This document shows positions 33,116 to 43,620 of a DNA stretch of 64,000 bases, piece by piece; the first letter of the stretch is position 1, and each line of letters begins with the position of its first letter. The notes under the pieces were generated by a model. That model searched no databases and had not been told where the DNA came from. It was given only the letters and a program-made list of their open reading frames with translations. This DNA comes from Rehmannia glutinosa (Eukaryota > Streptophyta > Magnoliopsida > Lamiales > Orobanchaceae). The stretch is from the NCBI GenBank assembly GCA_016081115.2, contig CM071931.1:31720317-31784316 (forward strand). Reading direction: 5' to 3'. The translations under genes were made by a program, and so were the position numbers.

Positions 33116-34970
33116 TAGTCCTCAATTCACCATTTGTTTTATAAATTATTATCCTAAATTACAAATTGAATAAGTTACTGTCATGTTTTGCTACCACCCA
33201 ATAGTTACAGGGCATATTTTGCAATTTAGCCACCCAATGTGCACCCCAAAAATGTAGTTGAGGTTTCCCGTTATAAAAAAAAATTGAGATCTTAAAACCA
33301 TATTATCGGTGTTTATTTGATATTTGTTAGCAAATAATATATTAATGCGGATTACAATTCTTCGTCGAATCAATCAATGTTATAGTTTATTTTCTCATAT
33401 ATTTTTAATTATCTAAAATAAATATATGTTTGGTTTTAAATTTTCAGGAACATATCAATTTGGCTAAACTACTACTTTTTTCTTTCCGAGAGGCGAAACT
33501 ACTTCTCCAAAAAAAAAAGAGGAAAAAAAAGAGGAAAACATTCAACACAAAAAGTACTTATAATGATAAACGTTTCTTTCATAATCTTGTCTTGTTAAAA
33601 AAGAACTTATCCAACAAAATTATTTTTCAAGTTTCTATTTATATTTAAAAAGAAGAAGGGAAACACATACACCACTACGAGTAGAGATGTCAATAAGGAT
33701 CGGTAAGGAAGGGCGCCGATCATAGTCCGACCTTAGGATTTTTTTTAGCCTGACACTAATTGGCCTAGAGTAGGGTAGTAGGGCCGCCCTTGGGACTTTT
33801 TCCGATAATTTTTATATTGTATATATTTATATTCAAAATTTATACTTATAATACTATTAATCTAATATTTGGTTTCATTTATCAATTATCATTTAAACTT
33901 AACAAATTATCACATTGGATCTTTGATCTCATTTATAATTTAGTCTTACTAAATAACTTAGTAAATACTAAATTAAAGTTGGTATATATATGGTAATGAT
34001 TATTCAATAAATTAATAATTAGGGTTAATTACAAAAAATACCCTTGAAGTTTGACCTAATTACAAAAAAAAATCAACTAACTTTCAGAATTATAAAAATA
34101 CCCCTAAAGCTTTATTTTGTCTAACATTTACTCCATTCATAAGCAAAAAAACATTCAAAATTCCCCTTCATATTTATGAAAGTATTACATTTTACCCCTT
34201 ATTTTTAGCATTGAATCAAACCTCATGGGTACTTTTTTTAATTTTGAGTGATTCAAGTGGCTGGATAGAGGGGAGTGCAACATGGAGCGATCACTTGGAG
34301 GAAAATTCTTTGTGCGCGATAGTTGGGAATATTAGGGATTTGAGAACCATTGTGCATTCTTGCGATTTATATGGAGACAGTTCCTGAGGAGTCGAGTTTG
34401 TTTCCCCGATAACTAATCATGTGGTAAGTGGTAACATGGAACATCGGTATTACAAAAAAAAAAGGATAAAAATTTTATTGCATATTTTACCATCGTGAAA
34501 GAAAAAATAACTTTATATTTTGTTTTACTTAGTTTTCTTTTTCTTTTAAAAAAAAAAAGCTAAGTAAAATAGGAGCAATATCAACCTGCTAAAACGACAG
34601 CAGATGGAATCTCGTCCAGAATCTACGGCAGCTGACAACCAATTAGGACACGTGTGCGGTGTTCCCCAATTTCCAGAAAAAAATATCTACTGTGCCGATC
34701 TCCACACACCACACATGATCTGCTTTTTGTCTGACCATTCAGACATGTGACTGTGCTTGTGGATATTGTACTTTTCGTTTTTTTAACTTATTTCTGCCAG
34801 AAATCACCTGTTTTCCCTCCAAACGATGCGCATTTTTGTTTTTCATGGGATATTTATGGACGCGTACAAACTAAAATTACCGAGGTCGCGAGAGATCCGG
34901 TCTATTATATGTCACCCATGTGGGTAATCCGTAATTATCATAGTATGATTCATCATCCTTGGATCAATAC
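33116..34970. other. Gene-free region with MITE-like fragments
   Basis: No gene is supported. At 33683-33800, 'AGAGATGTCAATAAGG' with GGGCGCC and GGGCCGCC blocks looks like part of a hAT-type MITE. At 34020-34210, 'TTAATTACAAAAAATACCC' and a second 'AATTATAAAAATACCCC' phrase resemble another common plant repeat. Around 34650 a CACGTGTG site stands in otherwise unremarkable sequence. Confidence 0.45.
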
Positions 34971-35258
34971 TAGAGGTGTCAATTCCGGTCCGGCCCGAAC
35001 CAACCCGCTTTTCTGATGGGCTGAACTCTACTTTTCAAGGCCCGAAAAAAGTCGGGCCTCAAAGCCCGGCCCGATCGACCCGGCCCGCCGGGCTAGCCCG
35101 AAAAGCTCGACTTTTTTAGTGTAATTTTCATTTTTAAGCCGGGTTGGGTTCCCCATTTTTGCGGCCCGGGACACTATTTGGCCCGGCCCGACCCGATTTT
35201 TCGAAAAGCCCGGTGGGCTCGGACCGGGCTGGCCCGGCCCGGTCTTTTGACAGCTCTA
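34971..35258. mobile_element. hAT-type MITE rich in GCCCGG
   Basis: The 288-bp element starts TAGAGGTGTCAA and ends TTGACAGCTCTA, imperfect terminal inverted repeats. The 8-bp flanks ATCAATAC (34963-34970) and AACAATAC (35259-35266) match at 7 of 8 positions, the duplication size of hAT transposases. The interior is GC-rich with many GGCCCGG and GCCCGA words that are largely self-complementary, so it can fold back. It encodes nothing and would have moved with a hAT transposase in trans. Confidence 0.8.
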
Positions 35259-35266
35259 AACAATAC

Positions 35267-35699
35267 ACATATACACAATCATGTGTATAGCTTCCAATGG
35301 TGATACATCCACTTGGATCGCTACTCACTTCGGTGGCATGAAACAAAACCGCGAGACTCAATTGTTTGGGTATTTTTCTGCCAAGTGGCAGTCAAATCAG
35401 CCAGTAAAAGAGACGCGTGAATAATATGGAAGTGAGGATTTGTGTACCGACAAGGAATAGTTTGTGGCGTCATGCTACTTAAAGGTATACTACCATAAGC
35501 TATCCGGATTTTGACATGTGTCTCATTGTTCCATATTTGGCAAGACTTCACAAAAAGTAATGGAAAAACTAAAATGGGATGGAACACACATTTAAATATG
35601 ATGACTTAGGTTGCGATTGAATATCCTTTCATTTCGATTTTTTTTCTGCTACAGCAATGATGGAAAAAAAAAGATTAAAAATGTGATTAGATATGAAAT
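35267..35699. other. Gene-free spacer
   Basis: Nothing recognisable. Base composition is mixed and no frame carries a known motif. Confidence 0.4.
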
Positions 35700-37069
35700 G
35701 ATGTTTGTTAAGTTGGTTTTATACCAATGTATTAAGTATTCTAGACTAGGATTTTGCGTTGTTTTTTGGGTACTTTAGTGCCATTTGAGTCCATTTTAGT
35801 TCATTAGTTGTTATTGGGGAGTCGATACAGACTACGGTAGCCGAAATTGATTAAAAACAACAAAAAACGTGGTTGAAAGGGTGAAATCGCATTTAAGGAA
35901 GAGAAAAACTAAAACAATATAGAAGCGGCAAAAGAAATAAGAAGAAGACCCGCACTGGCAAGTAGCGTAGCAGGTGCCAAAACAGTCGAGAAGTTGGATA
36001 TGGCATCACTGCAACGCTCGTCCTTGGGCGCCGCAGCGCGTGACCTACGGTGGGCAACGATGTGTAGCACGGCGCTGCAGCGCCACAGCGCGCGCCCGAG
36101 TGGAAGAACTTATATTTTATTTTTTTGGGCTTTTTATGGATTTTGGGCCTATAAATACAACGAATGACACACGGAACAAGGGTTGGACATTTTCGAGAGC
36201 ACACGAGACGACTTTGAGCAAGGAGAAAGAGTTCGAGACGAGATTCGAATGCATCTATTTTCTGGAAACAAAGAGGATTATTTCATTGGTTATTCTGAAT
36301 CATTTTTCCATTATCTTTGTTGACCCCTTGCGATGTATAATTACTTTTTCATGAGTTTTTGTACATCCAATATGAGCTAAACATATCTTATTAGGGGATT
36401 GATGTAACTTACGTTTGAACCTATGTTTTGATTTTCAGTTTATGAGATTCGCATGTTATCTAATCTATTTGTGCTATTTGAATTGATTGCATCTGGATGA
36501 TTTGATCAATAATTTAGATTGTTTGGCGTGTTTGATTTGATACTCGAGAGGGGTAATCGAACACCTGGCCATAAAATAGCATAACCTAGGGTTTCATAGA
36601 ACTGCGAAGTTTATGAATCGTCTGAAGCCTGTGATAGAATATTCATCGAGCATATTAGGGTTTAATTTATGATTTTTATAGAGATATTGAAATCAGAATT
36701 GGAACCTAGAATCACTTGGCACTCGAGAGAGGAAGTGATAAATGGTAGAAATATTGGGCTTATAGATTAATAACGTGTGATTAATAAACTGGATTGAGAA
36801 CATAGGGGATAACTAGGTGAATCAATCCTCTAGAATTTATCTCTTAAGTGTTTGATAATTTGTCTAAACCAATTTGTTAGTTAATTTTAGTTTTCTTTTT
36901 AGTTTAACAAAAATACATCTCTTTTAGATTTTCTAGATAGAATAAAGCTATTATAATTACGGTACTTAGTATAAAATTTGATACCAATCCCTGTGGAGAC
37001 GATAACCCCACTTTTAAAACTATACTAAAACTTGACACCGTACACTTGCGGTAAGAAATTTTTGATCAA
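35700..37069 (+). mobile_element. Ty3/gypsy (Tat-type) LTR remnant
   Basis: The block has a TATA box (CTATAAATAC, 36149-36158), a leader with repeated CTCGAGAG phrases (36543 and 36722), and the terminal segment CCCTGTGGAGACGATAACCC (36990-37009) and CTTGACACCGTACACTTGCG, which closes many Tat/Retand LTRs. The start at about 35700 is approximate and the end is cut by the TRIM at 37070. No internal domain follows, so it is a solo LTR or a truncated element. GC-rich sequence at 36000-36100 (GCGCGCCCGAG) lies in its upstream part. Confidence 0.6.
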
Positions 37070-37226
37070 TGTTGAAATATGTTTGTTGTGAATTGTCCCA
37101 CATTGATTAATTATAGGAAGAGAACCTTGTTTATAAGCCAAGTTAGTTACTCCTTCTATCACCAATTGGTTTTAGAATGAAACCTCACTTGTGGGCTTGG
37201 ACTCTCCGCTCTCTCTCTCTCTCTCA

Positions 37227-37260
<34 letters not shown>

Positions 37261-37307
37261 GTATGCTTCATGTGTGGGACTGTACTAAGTCCCCCCCAAT
37301 TTTAACA
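37070..37307 (+). repeat. TRIM 5' LTR
   Basis: TGTTGAAATATG at the start and TTTTAACA at the end. It contains CACCAATTGGTTTTAGAATG, a CT microsatellite (37204-37258) and GCTTCATGTGTGGGAC. The CT tract is absent from the 3' LTR, so it expanded after insertion or was lost there. Confidence 0.85.
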
Positions 37308-37319
37308 TGGTATTAGAGC
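37308..37319 (+). promoter_or_regulatory. TRIM primer-binding site
   Basis: TGGTATTAGAGC directly after the LTR matches the initiator-Met tRNA site with one C-to-T change. This is the priming signal used by most TRIMs. Confidence 0.82.
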
Positions 37320-37442
37320 AAACCCATGCTCAGCCCAATGTGGGCCAATCAATATGATTTATTAAGCCTAGTGGATCATGTGATGGTTAATGAATTGATG
37401 AAGGACTCACAAGTGAGAGGGTATGTTGAAATATGTCACTTG

Positions 37443-38910
37443 TGTAGGTCTTAAGGGGTGTTAGATAAAGTCTAGAAGGGGGGTTGAATAAAGTTTATAA
37501 TTTTTTGATCTAGCAAATCAGAGCTTTAAGAAAAAAAAGCTAAGTCTTGGATTAACCTGGGTTGAGATTCAATAGGAGAGTTAACCACTCAACAGTTCTC
37601 TTGAAAGAGCTGTTGATAGAGTAACTCAGCTAAAGACTGACAACCGCTTATAAAATCAGTCTTCTTTTAAGTTAGCGGAAGACTTACACCCTAATGAGTT
37701 TTATCAATATAATTAATACTTAGTGTTTATAGAGAGTTATAATACAATTTTGGATAGCAAATTAAAGCAGAATATAAATTGCAGAAATATAAATGCAAGA
37801 AGGTAAATAGACAATATTTATAGTAGTTTCGAGGATGTGTAATTCTTCTACTCCATTCTTCTCATACTCCAGGAGGAATCTACTAAGTAACATGTGACTT
37901 TTGTTACAAAGTAATACATCCCATGTAACATATATCACATAACCAACCACAATACGGACTCAGTTCTTCACCAGGCAGTTGCCTAATTACTTCAGCTCTC
38001 GGAACTTGTAGGATTTGATCACGAAATCCTCCTACAGCTCAGAATCTTGGTTCGACGGGAACCTCACTACACTCCATCAATCAAAGGTAGTGCAGACCCT
38101 AGTTTTGGTTTTCACAGATTTCCTCTTCAACTGTATAAAATGCTTCGATCTTTCACTAAAAGTGTTGGATGAAGTGTTCTTAATTAAGCTTGAGGATTGT
38201 AGATAAGCTCGAGAGAGAGTTTTTGAATTTTCAGATTCTTACTTGTTCACTTGTGTTGTATCTCTTATTTCTCTCTGAAAAATCCTCACTATTTATAGTG
38301 AGGATTTAAATTTTGTATGTCAAAGAGATGGACAAAGCTCAAATCCCACAGTTGGCATGTCCTTTTTTTCAGCTTTGATGTTGATCTTTCCTTGTATCTT
38401 ATGTCTGCTGCAGCTTTCTGGAATGGCAGTCTGCAGGTGCGTTTGAATACGCTAATCCTCATTGCCTTCTTAAATGTCTTGCACATTTATGGTCAAACAT
38501 TGTACTCCATTGATTTAGAAGTATATCTTCCGTGGACATAATGCAATGGACTTTTTCATTTGACTTTGGTCCTTCAGTTGCTTTACCCCTTTGAGACTGA
38601 TACTTGAATCTTCTGAGAAAGTCTTCTGATGCACTCTGATGTCAGTCCTATGAAAGACTTGGCTGGCATACTCTGTTGAGAATCTTCTGACAACTTGCTT
38701 AGCTGCGAAGCAGCTGAATTTTAACAAATCAGCTGCGAGTCTTATGATGTCTTCTTCAGCAGGTCTTCTGCAATTCTATTTGGCTGCTTTTGAGTCAACC
38801 TATATTCTATCTATTACAAGTGTAGAAATTACATGGAAATAAGGGGTGCCAACTTTCTAATACATAGTTTTCTAAGTATCATCAAAATATATATAATAAA
38901 TTTCCTAACA
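37443..38910 (-). mobile_element. Solo LTR nested in the TRIM
   Basis: The 1468-bp block starts TGTAGGTCTTAAGG, ends TTCCTAACA and is flanked by ACTTG on both sides (37438-37442 and 38911-38915). No internal domain is present, so it is a solo LTR left by LTR-LTR recombination. Orientation is inferred as minus from the TATA box CTATAAATAG at 38288-38297 (minus strand) and from the CTAGAAGGGGGGTTGAATA phrase, whose inverse counterpart stands near the 3' end of family A LTRs. It has no other copy in the window. Confidence 0.8.
38281..38306 (-). promoter_or_regulatory. Perfect inverted repeat centred on an LTR TATA box
   Basis: Arms of 12 bases (AATCCTCACTAT and its exact complement) flank a 2-base centre. 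The middle reads CTATAAATAG on the minus strand, a canonical TATA box. The site belongs to the solo LTR at 37443-38910. Confidence 0.6.
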
Positions 38911-38931
38911 ACTTGTGAGTTGTCCCAAATT

Positions 38932-39955
38932 GAAAATTGGGTTAAGGACACATTTTCCCCACATTCAGGAAAAAAAATGACACCTTTTTACGTTCCCGAA
39001 TGTTTTTTGGATTTTCTTGCACTCCCATTTTTTTGGACATTTTTATGCTCCCGCCAATTTTTTTGGATTTTTTTACGTTGTTGTTTCGAGGTTGCTTCGA
39101 ACATGTTACAAACATATTTTATCTAATAAAATATTAGTGAAAAAATAATTTTTGCTCCTATTATATAATCAATTTTATAATCAAAATCTTATAAAAAAAT
39201 CAAGAAATATTCACATAAAACAACACATATTAAAACCAAATAAATTAAAAATAATATAGAAACAATACTTGAATAAATAAACACAAACCAATTTTTGATC
39301 CAATGCATTGAAAACGTCAAAAACATGAAAACAATCAAGAAACAACATAACAACATTAAAACTATATAGAAACAACCCAAAAATAATATAGAAAATACAT
39401 ATGAATAAAAAGAGCTTAAAATAGGTAAAACTGCATTGAAACATCGAAAACTACATGAAAACAACAAAGAAACATCAAAACAACATTAAAAACAGTATAG
39501 AAACAACATAGAAACAACGTAAATAATATAGAAAACACCACATTAATAAAAAGAGCTTAAAAATAGGTAAAAACTGTATTTACACATTGAAAACTACATG
39601 GAAACCAAAAAAAAGATAACTAACATTAAAAACATTATATAACAACCCAAAAGTAACATAAACAATATATAAAACAACACATGAACGAAAAAGAGCGTAA
39701 AAAATAGGTGTAAAAACTGTATTGAAATATCGAAACAACATAGAAATAACCAAAAAACAAATATAACTAATATCAAAATAATAGAAATAACATATAAAGC
39801 AATATTGGACAATTTATTTTTGAAAAAAGTGTAAAAATATCCAAAAAATATGCATGAGCATAAAAAAAAGTGAAAAATATAACCGAGAGCATACATAAAG
39901 GAACTGAGCATAAACAATGAAACTTTTCCCGGAAAGTGGGGTAGGCTTGTCAATT
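38932..39955. repeat. AT-rich dispersed repeat, copy 2, with TIR-like ends
   Basis: It interrupts the TRIM 3' LTR. The left end (AAGGACACATTTTCCCCACA, then TTCAGGAAAA) is an imperfect inverse of the right end (TTTTCCCGGAAAGTGGGGTA near 39930). The body is A-rich with many GAAACAAC and AACATT words and shares several hundred bases with 24541-25130. No coding content. It behaves like a non-autonomous DNA element, possibly Mutator-like, but I could not fix a target duplication beyond TTGA. Confidence 0.6.
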
Positions 39956-40123
39956 TATCTTGATTAATTAAAGAAAGAGAGTGTTGTTTATAAGCCAAGT
40001 GAGCTACTCATCCGATCACCAATTGGTTTTTGGATGAAACCTCACTTGGTAGGCTTGAGCTCTCCTTTTATTACTGGGTACGCTTCATGTGTGGGACCAT
40101 AACAAGTTCCCCCGAATTTAACG

Positions 40124-41270
40124 AATGAAAATATAACGATGAAAGTTACTGTGATATAAAATAGTAAAATAAGGAATATTGGTAGTTAGAAACATATGAG
40201 TGAGTATAGAAATAGTAAAATAAGCAGGGACAAATCCAATATTTTTTTATAACGGAGGCACAAAATATATATAATTATAAAGTACATTAAAAATAATTAT
40301 TGGAGGCACATTTCATTTTTTTAACCTAATTAGTATATAGTTTAATACTTCATATAACACTAATAATGTTATATAACACTTTCTTAATTTATAATGTTAA
40401 AATATTGTAATGTTATTAATGCATTTTATAAATTATAATTTTGGGAATAATATTATATAAGTAATGCATAAATGAAAGAAAAAAATTCTATGGGGGCACG
40501 TGCCCCCATACTAGGAGCCATAGCTCCGTCTATGAAAATAAAGATTGGTAGTTAGAAATATATGAGTTGTTTGAAAAAATGTGTAGATTTGATTGGTAAG
40601 ATAAAAAAAAAATGAGAGTAAGTGAATAGTATAGTTGAACTTTACCATCCCTAGTAAGTGAATAGTATAAAAAAAATGGGGTGAGTAGGACGGGGCGGGT
40701 GCCCATCGGGGCGAGTCATTTTACCATCCCTATATAGTTCTGAAAATTTTGGTGTCTAGTCACATTTCTGGGTTAAAAAAATAAAAAAATCTCTAACCGA
40801 ACAAAAAGTGAAAATTCTGATATGCAAGCACCACCTTTGAGTACCCTTTGGATTGCATGAATTGGGTTTTTAGGATTTTTCAATCTAGATGATTCACTTC
40901 TCGTAAAATGATTTTCATGTGCGCGTAAGTTACATTTTTCTTTTTGTATTATTTTAAATATTGAGTATTATTGGTTCCATTTATTTTATTAAATTTTTTT
41001 TTTAAAATTTGGAAATCTGTTATTATCACATTATCATTTATCCATCTATTAAAACTTACTTTGAAATTTACTAACGTTTCACGTCTTTTATATAGTAAAT
41101 AAATACCATAATATATATTTTTAATTTTTTTTTATAAAATAACTAAACCTAAACCTATCACAAAAATGAAATTGGGTTTGAAGTAAAACGAAATAGAGGT
41201 AGTCTCTTGTTAGATGGTTAAACGGATCCAACCTAGCGGATCCAGCCGATCCGCGAACCCAGCGACGCAT
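40124..41270. other. Gene-free region with a 16-bp palindrome
   Basis: No gene. GGGGGCACGTGCCCCC at 40492-40507 is a perfect palindrome with a CACGTG core; the following CATACTAGGAGCCATAGCTCC occurs in many plant repeats, so this is likely part of a decayed transposon (about 40220-40550). At 40680-40735 a GGGGCGGGTGCCCATCGGGG stretch ending in ACCATCCCTA looks like the end of a hAT-type MITE. Confidence 0.45.
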
Positions 41271-41660
41271 CGGAATGTATAATACTTTTTGGGGGACCTA
41301 ATAATACTTTTCAGTGAGACTATTAATACCGTTCATTAGAAAAATTAATACTTTTAAGGGGAATTACTATAAATCTTTCAGGGGAATAACTAATATATTT
41401 CTGGGGAACTACTAATATATTTTACGTGGACAACTAATACTTTTAACGAAAAAACTACTACTTTCTAGGGGGACTATAAATCTTTCAAGTGAACCACGTA
41501 CTGATAATTTTCAGATAACCTAATACTTTTTAGCGCTCTCATGATACTATATCACTGTTCAATATTACAAAAACTAATACTTTCAATGAACTATGTACCG
41601 ATACTTTTTCAGATAATTGCTAATACTTTTAAGAGAAAGATGCCATTGCTAATATTACGA
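41271..41660 (+). repeat. Degenerate minisatellite, unit about 22-26 bp
   Basis: Units of the form AATACTTTT..GGGGAACTACT repeat at least ten times with drift (for example at 41279, 41305, 41349, 41392, 41415, 41441). G-rich centres alternate with T-rich starts. No coding frame or known family is evident. Confidence 0.6.
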
Positions 41661-41845
41661 AAATGCCACCAGATCGATTGTGGGATCTGTCTAACAAATT
41701 TTGGCTCGTTAGATTGTCTAACATGAGTTTCTAACAACGAAATAGGCTTTAAGATTCTCGTGTGTGTGTTAGATGAAAGTTGCACACAAAGTAAAAAAAA
41801 TAAAAATTAAAGGTTCATTGTTTAAAGAAAAGTTTGACAAGAAAA

Positions 41846-42780
41846 TGTTGGAATTTGGTTTGAGAAAAATGGGTGTTGACCCGATTTTGACCAAATATTT
41901 AAATGGTTTCCATTGGTGAAAAATGGAATTAAATAATATGATAAAATTCTACTAAGTGAGTAGATGAGATTGACATTTTTAATTTCTCAAAACTTATTCC
42001 GGGTGAATGAGAAATTAATGCTACAAGTTAGCCACTTAAAATTAGAAATTGATATGAAAATTGGAAAATGTGGAGGAGGAGTAAAGCTCCATCCCACATA
42101 GGAGAGATAAGCAAAAATTGCTCTATTTATATAGCCCAAGTTCGACAAATGGGTTGGGGCCTTTAGGGCACCAAGGTTTTTAAAGGGGTGAGGAACTACA
42201 TGCTTGTGGGTTAGGATCAAAACACACACGCGCGCACCTCCGACCGCCTGCCGGTCGGCCCCGGTCAGGGTCGTGGGCCTGGGCTTGGGCTTTAAGGCCC
42301 TTATAGTTTTGGACTAAATTTATTTAAACCCTTTTAAAAATATGTTTTTAGTCAAAAAAAATTGGGTTGCGCGAAATGCCCAGCGCGGGCGCACACACTT
42401 AGACGATGTGCGCGGACGCGCATTGCCCTGCGCGGCGCGCACCTGGGCAGTGTGCGCGAGCGCGGAAATAGAGTTTTGTCTGTCGTTAGCGCGGGTGTTC
42501 CCAGACACGTACTTTCAAACTGATGCACCTGTTCGAGCAACCAGGTGCATTTTTTGGCTGTAGACATGTCTTTTCAATCAAAATACATGATCATTCCATA
42601 AAGGCATTTAGATGCCTATAAATATGATCTCCTGCAGATGAAAACATGAAATTAACCAGATAAATTTAGTCATTCTCTGCATTCAACATATTGAGTTTTA
42701 TCCCTTCCAAAAGCTTGAACGTTCAAACACTTTTTGTTCGCTGTTGTTTCGACTTTTGCAAGTGCAGCTAAGACGAAACA
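41846..42780 (+). repeat. 5' LTR of the deleted copia element (right end approximate)
   Basis: The first 330 bases are confirmed by the match to 44879-45182. The right end cannot be checked because the 3' LTR is truncated; it should lie before the leader that precedes the gag ATG at 42985. It holds an unusually CpG-rich stretch (42361-42475, many GCGCG words) and the TATA box at 42616. Confidence 0.7.
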
Positions 42781-42984
42781 GTAAAAGTCGTTGTATCATA
42801 GGGACGATTGCCAGAACCGTAAGTACTTTGTAAACTGGGCAATTTTATCTTGCGGAGATAGTATCCAATACTGGGCTAGACTTACAAACTCTGTCCAGTT
42901 TTTCCAAACACATAACCATTTCTTGTTAAACAGTACCACCCAAACAACAATCGCAAGACGAAATTTATTGTTGTTTTCAAGACG

Positions 42985-43620
42985 ATGGCATCCATTTCTT
43001 TCACTCCGATGGCTGCTGCTCCTGCTCATGGCCAGAAACCTACAAAATTCTCCGGTGTAGATTTCAAAAGGTGGCAACAGAAGATGCTGTTTTATCTTAC
43101 CACCTTGTCTCTGTCCCGGTTCCTGAAAGAAGACCCTCCTACCGTTGGCGAAGAAGAATCTGACAACCAAAGGAGGATGGTTGTATATGCTTGGCACAAA
43201 GCGATTTTCTTTGCCGAAACTACATTTTGAACGGGCTGGAAGACACCCTCTATAACTTCTACAGTTCGTTCAAAACGTCCAAGGAGTTGTGAAACTCTTT
43301 GGAGAAAAAGTATAAAACAGAAGATGCCGGCATAAAGAAATTTGTTGTCGGCAAATTTCTGGATTATAAGATGGTTGATACCAAAATGGTGATCAACCAA
43401 GTACAAGAGATTCAGATCACACTTCATGACTTAGTGTCTAAAGGGATGATTCTGGACGAGTCGTTCCAAGTAGCTTCAATAATCGAGAAATTACCGCCAT
43501 TGTGGAAAGATTTTAAGAACTACGTCAAGCATAAACGCAAATAAATGGGGCTTGAGGATTTGATAGTTCGACTTTGGATTGAGGAAGACAACTGCAAACT
43601 CAATTGAAATCGACAATTGT
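42985..43620 (+). pseudogene. Gag of the deleted copia element
   Basis: ATG 42985 gives MASISFTPMAAAPAHGQKPT, then FSGVDFKRWQQKMLFYLTTL and RFLKEDPPTVGEEESDN, the start of a copia Gag (UBN2-type). After a frameshift near 43228, NGLEDTLYNFYSSF, an in-frame TGA where KELWNSL is expected (43288-43290), KKYKTEDAGIKKFVVGKFLD and MVINQVQEIQITLHDLVSKG follow, up to IIEKLPPLWKDFKNYVKH. No zinc knuckle is left downstream. Particle assembly is its family role; this copy is dead. Confidence 0.85.

Larger units (their letters stand above)
37070..40123 (+). mobile_element. TRIM element with two later insertions in its 3' LTR
   Basis: Two short LTRs (37070-37307, and from 37424 in three pieces to about 40123) enclose only 116 bp: a primer-binding site (37308-37319), a short spacer, and a purine tract GTGAGAGGG before the second LTR. 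This is a terminal-repeat retrotransposon in miniature. The 3' LTR is split by a solo LTR (37443-38910, TSD ACTTG) and by an AT-rich repeat (about 38932-39955). The pieces 37424-37442, 38911-38931 and 39956-40123 match the 5' LTR in order. Flanks ATCAA and ATGAA agree at 4 of 5 bases. Confidence 0.82.

Noticed and set aside
35893..36354. Frames of 103 and 126 codons around 36.0 kb on both strands
   Set aside because: They lie in the upstream part of a gypsy LTR remnant, are Cys/Arg-rich because of local GC content, and match nothing I know.
39189..39998. Long minus-strand frames rich in Phe, Leu and Tyr that look like membrane proteins
   Set aside because: They are produced by A-rich repeats (GAAACAAC type) read in antisense. 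Similar frames appear in the related repeat at 24.5-25.7 kb.
42352..42567. Overlapping Arg/Ala/Cys-rich frames at 42.3-42.6 kb
   Set aside because: They result from the CpG-rich tract inside an LTR; three frames are open at once, which indicates composition and not coding.
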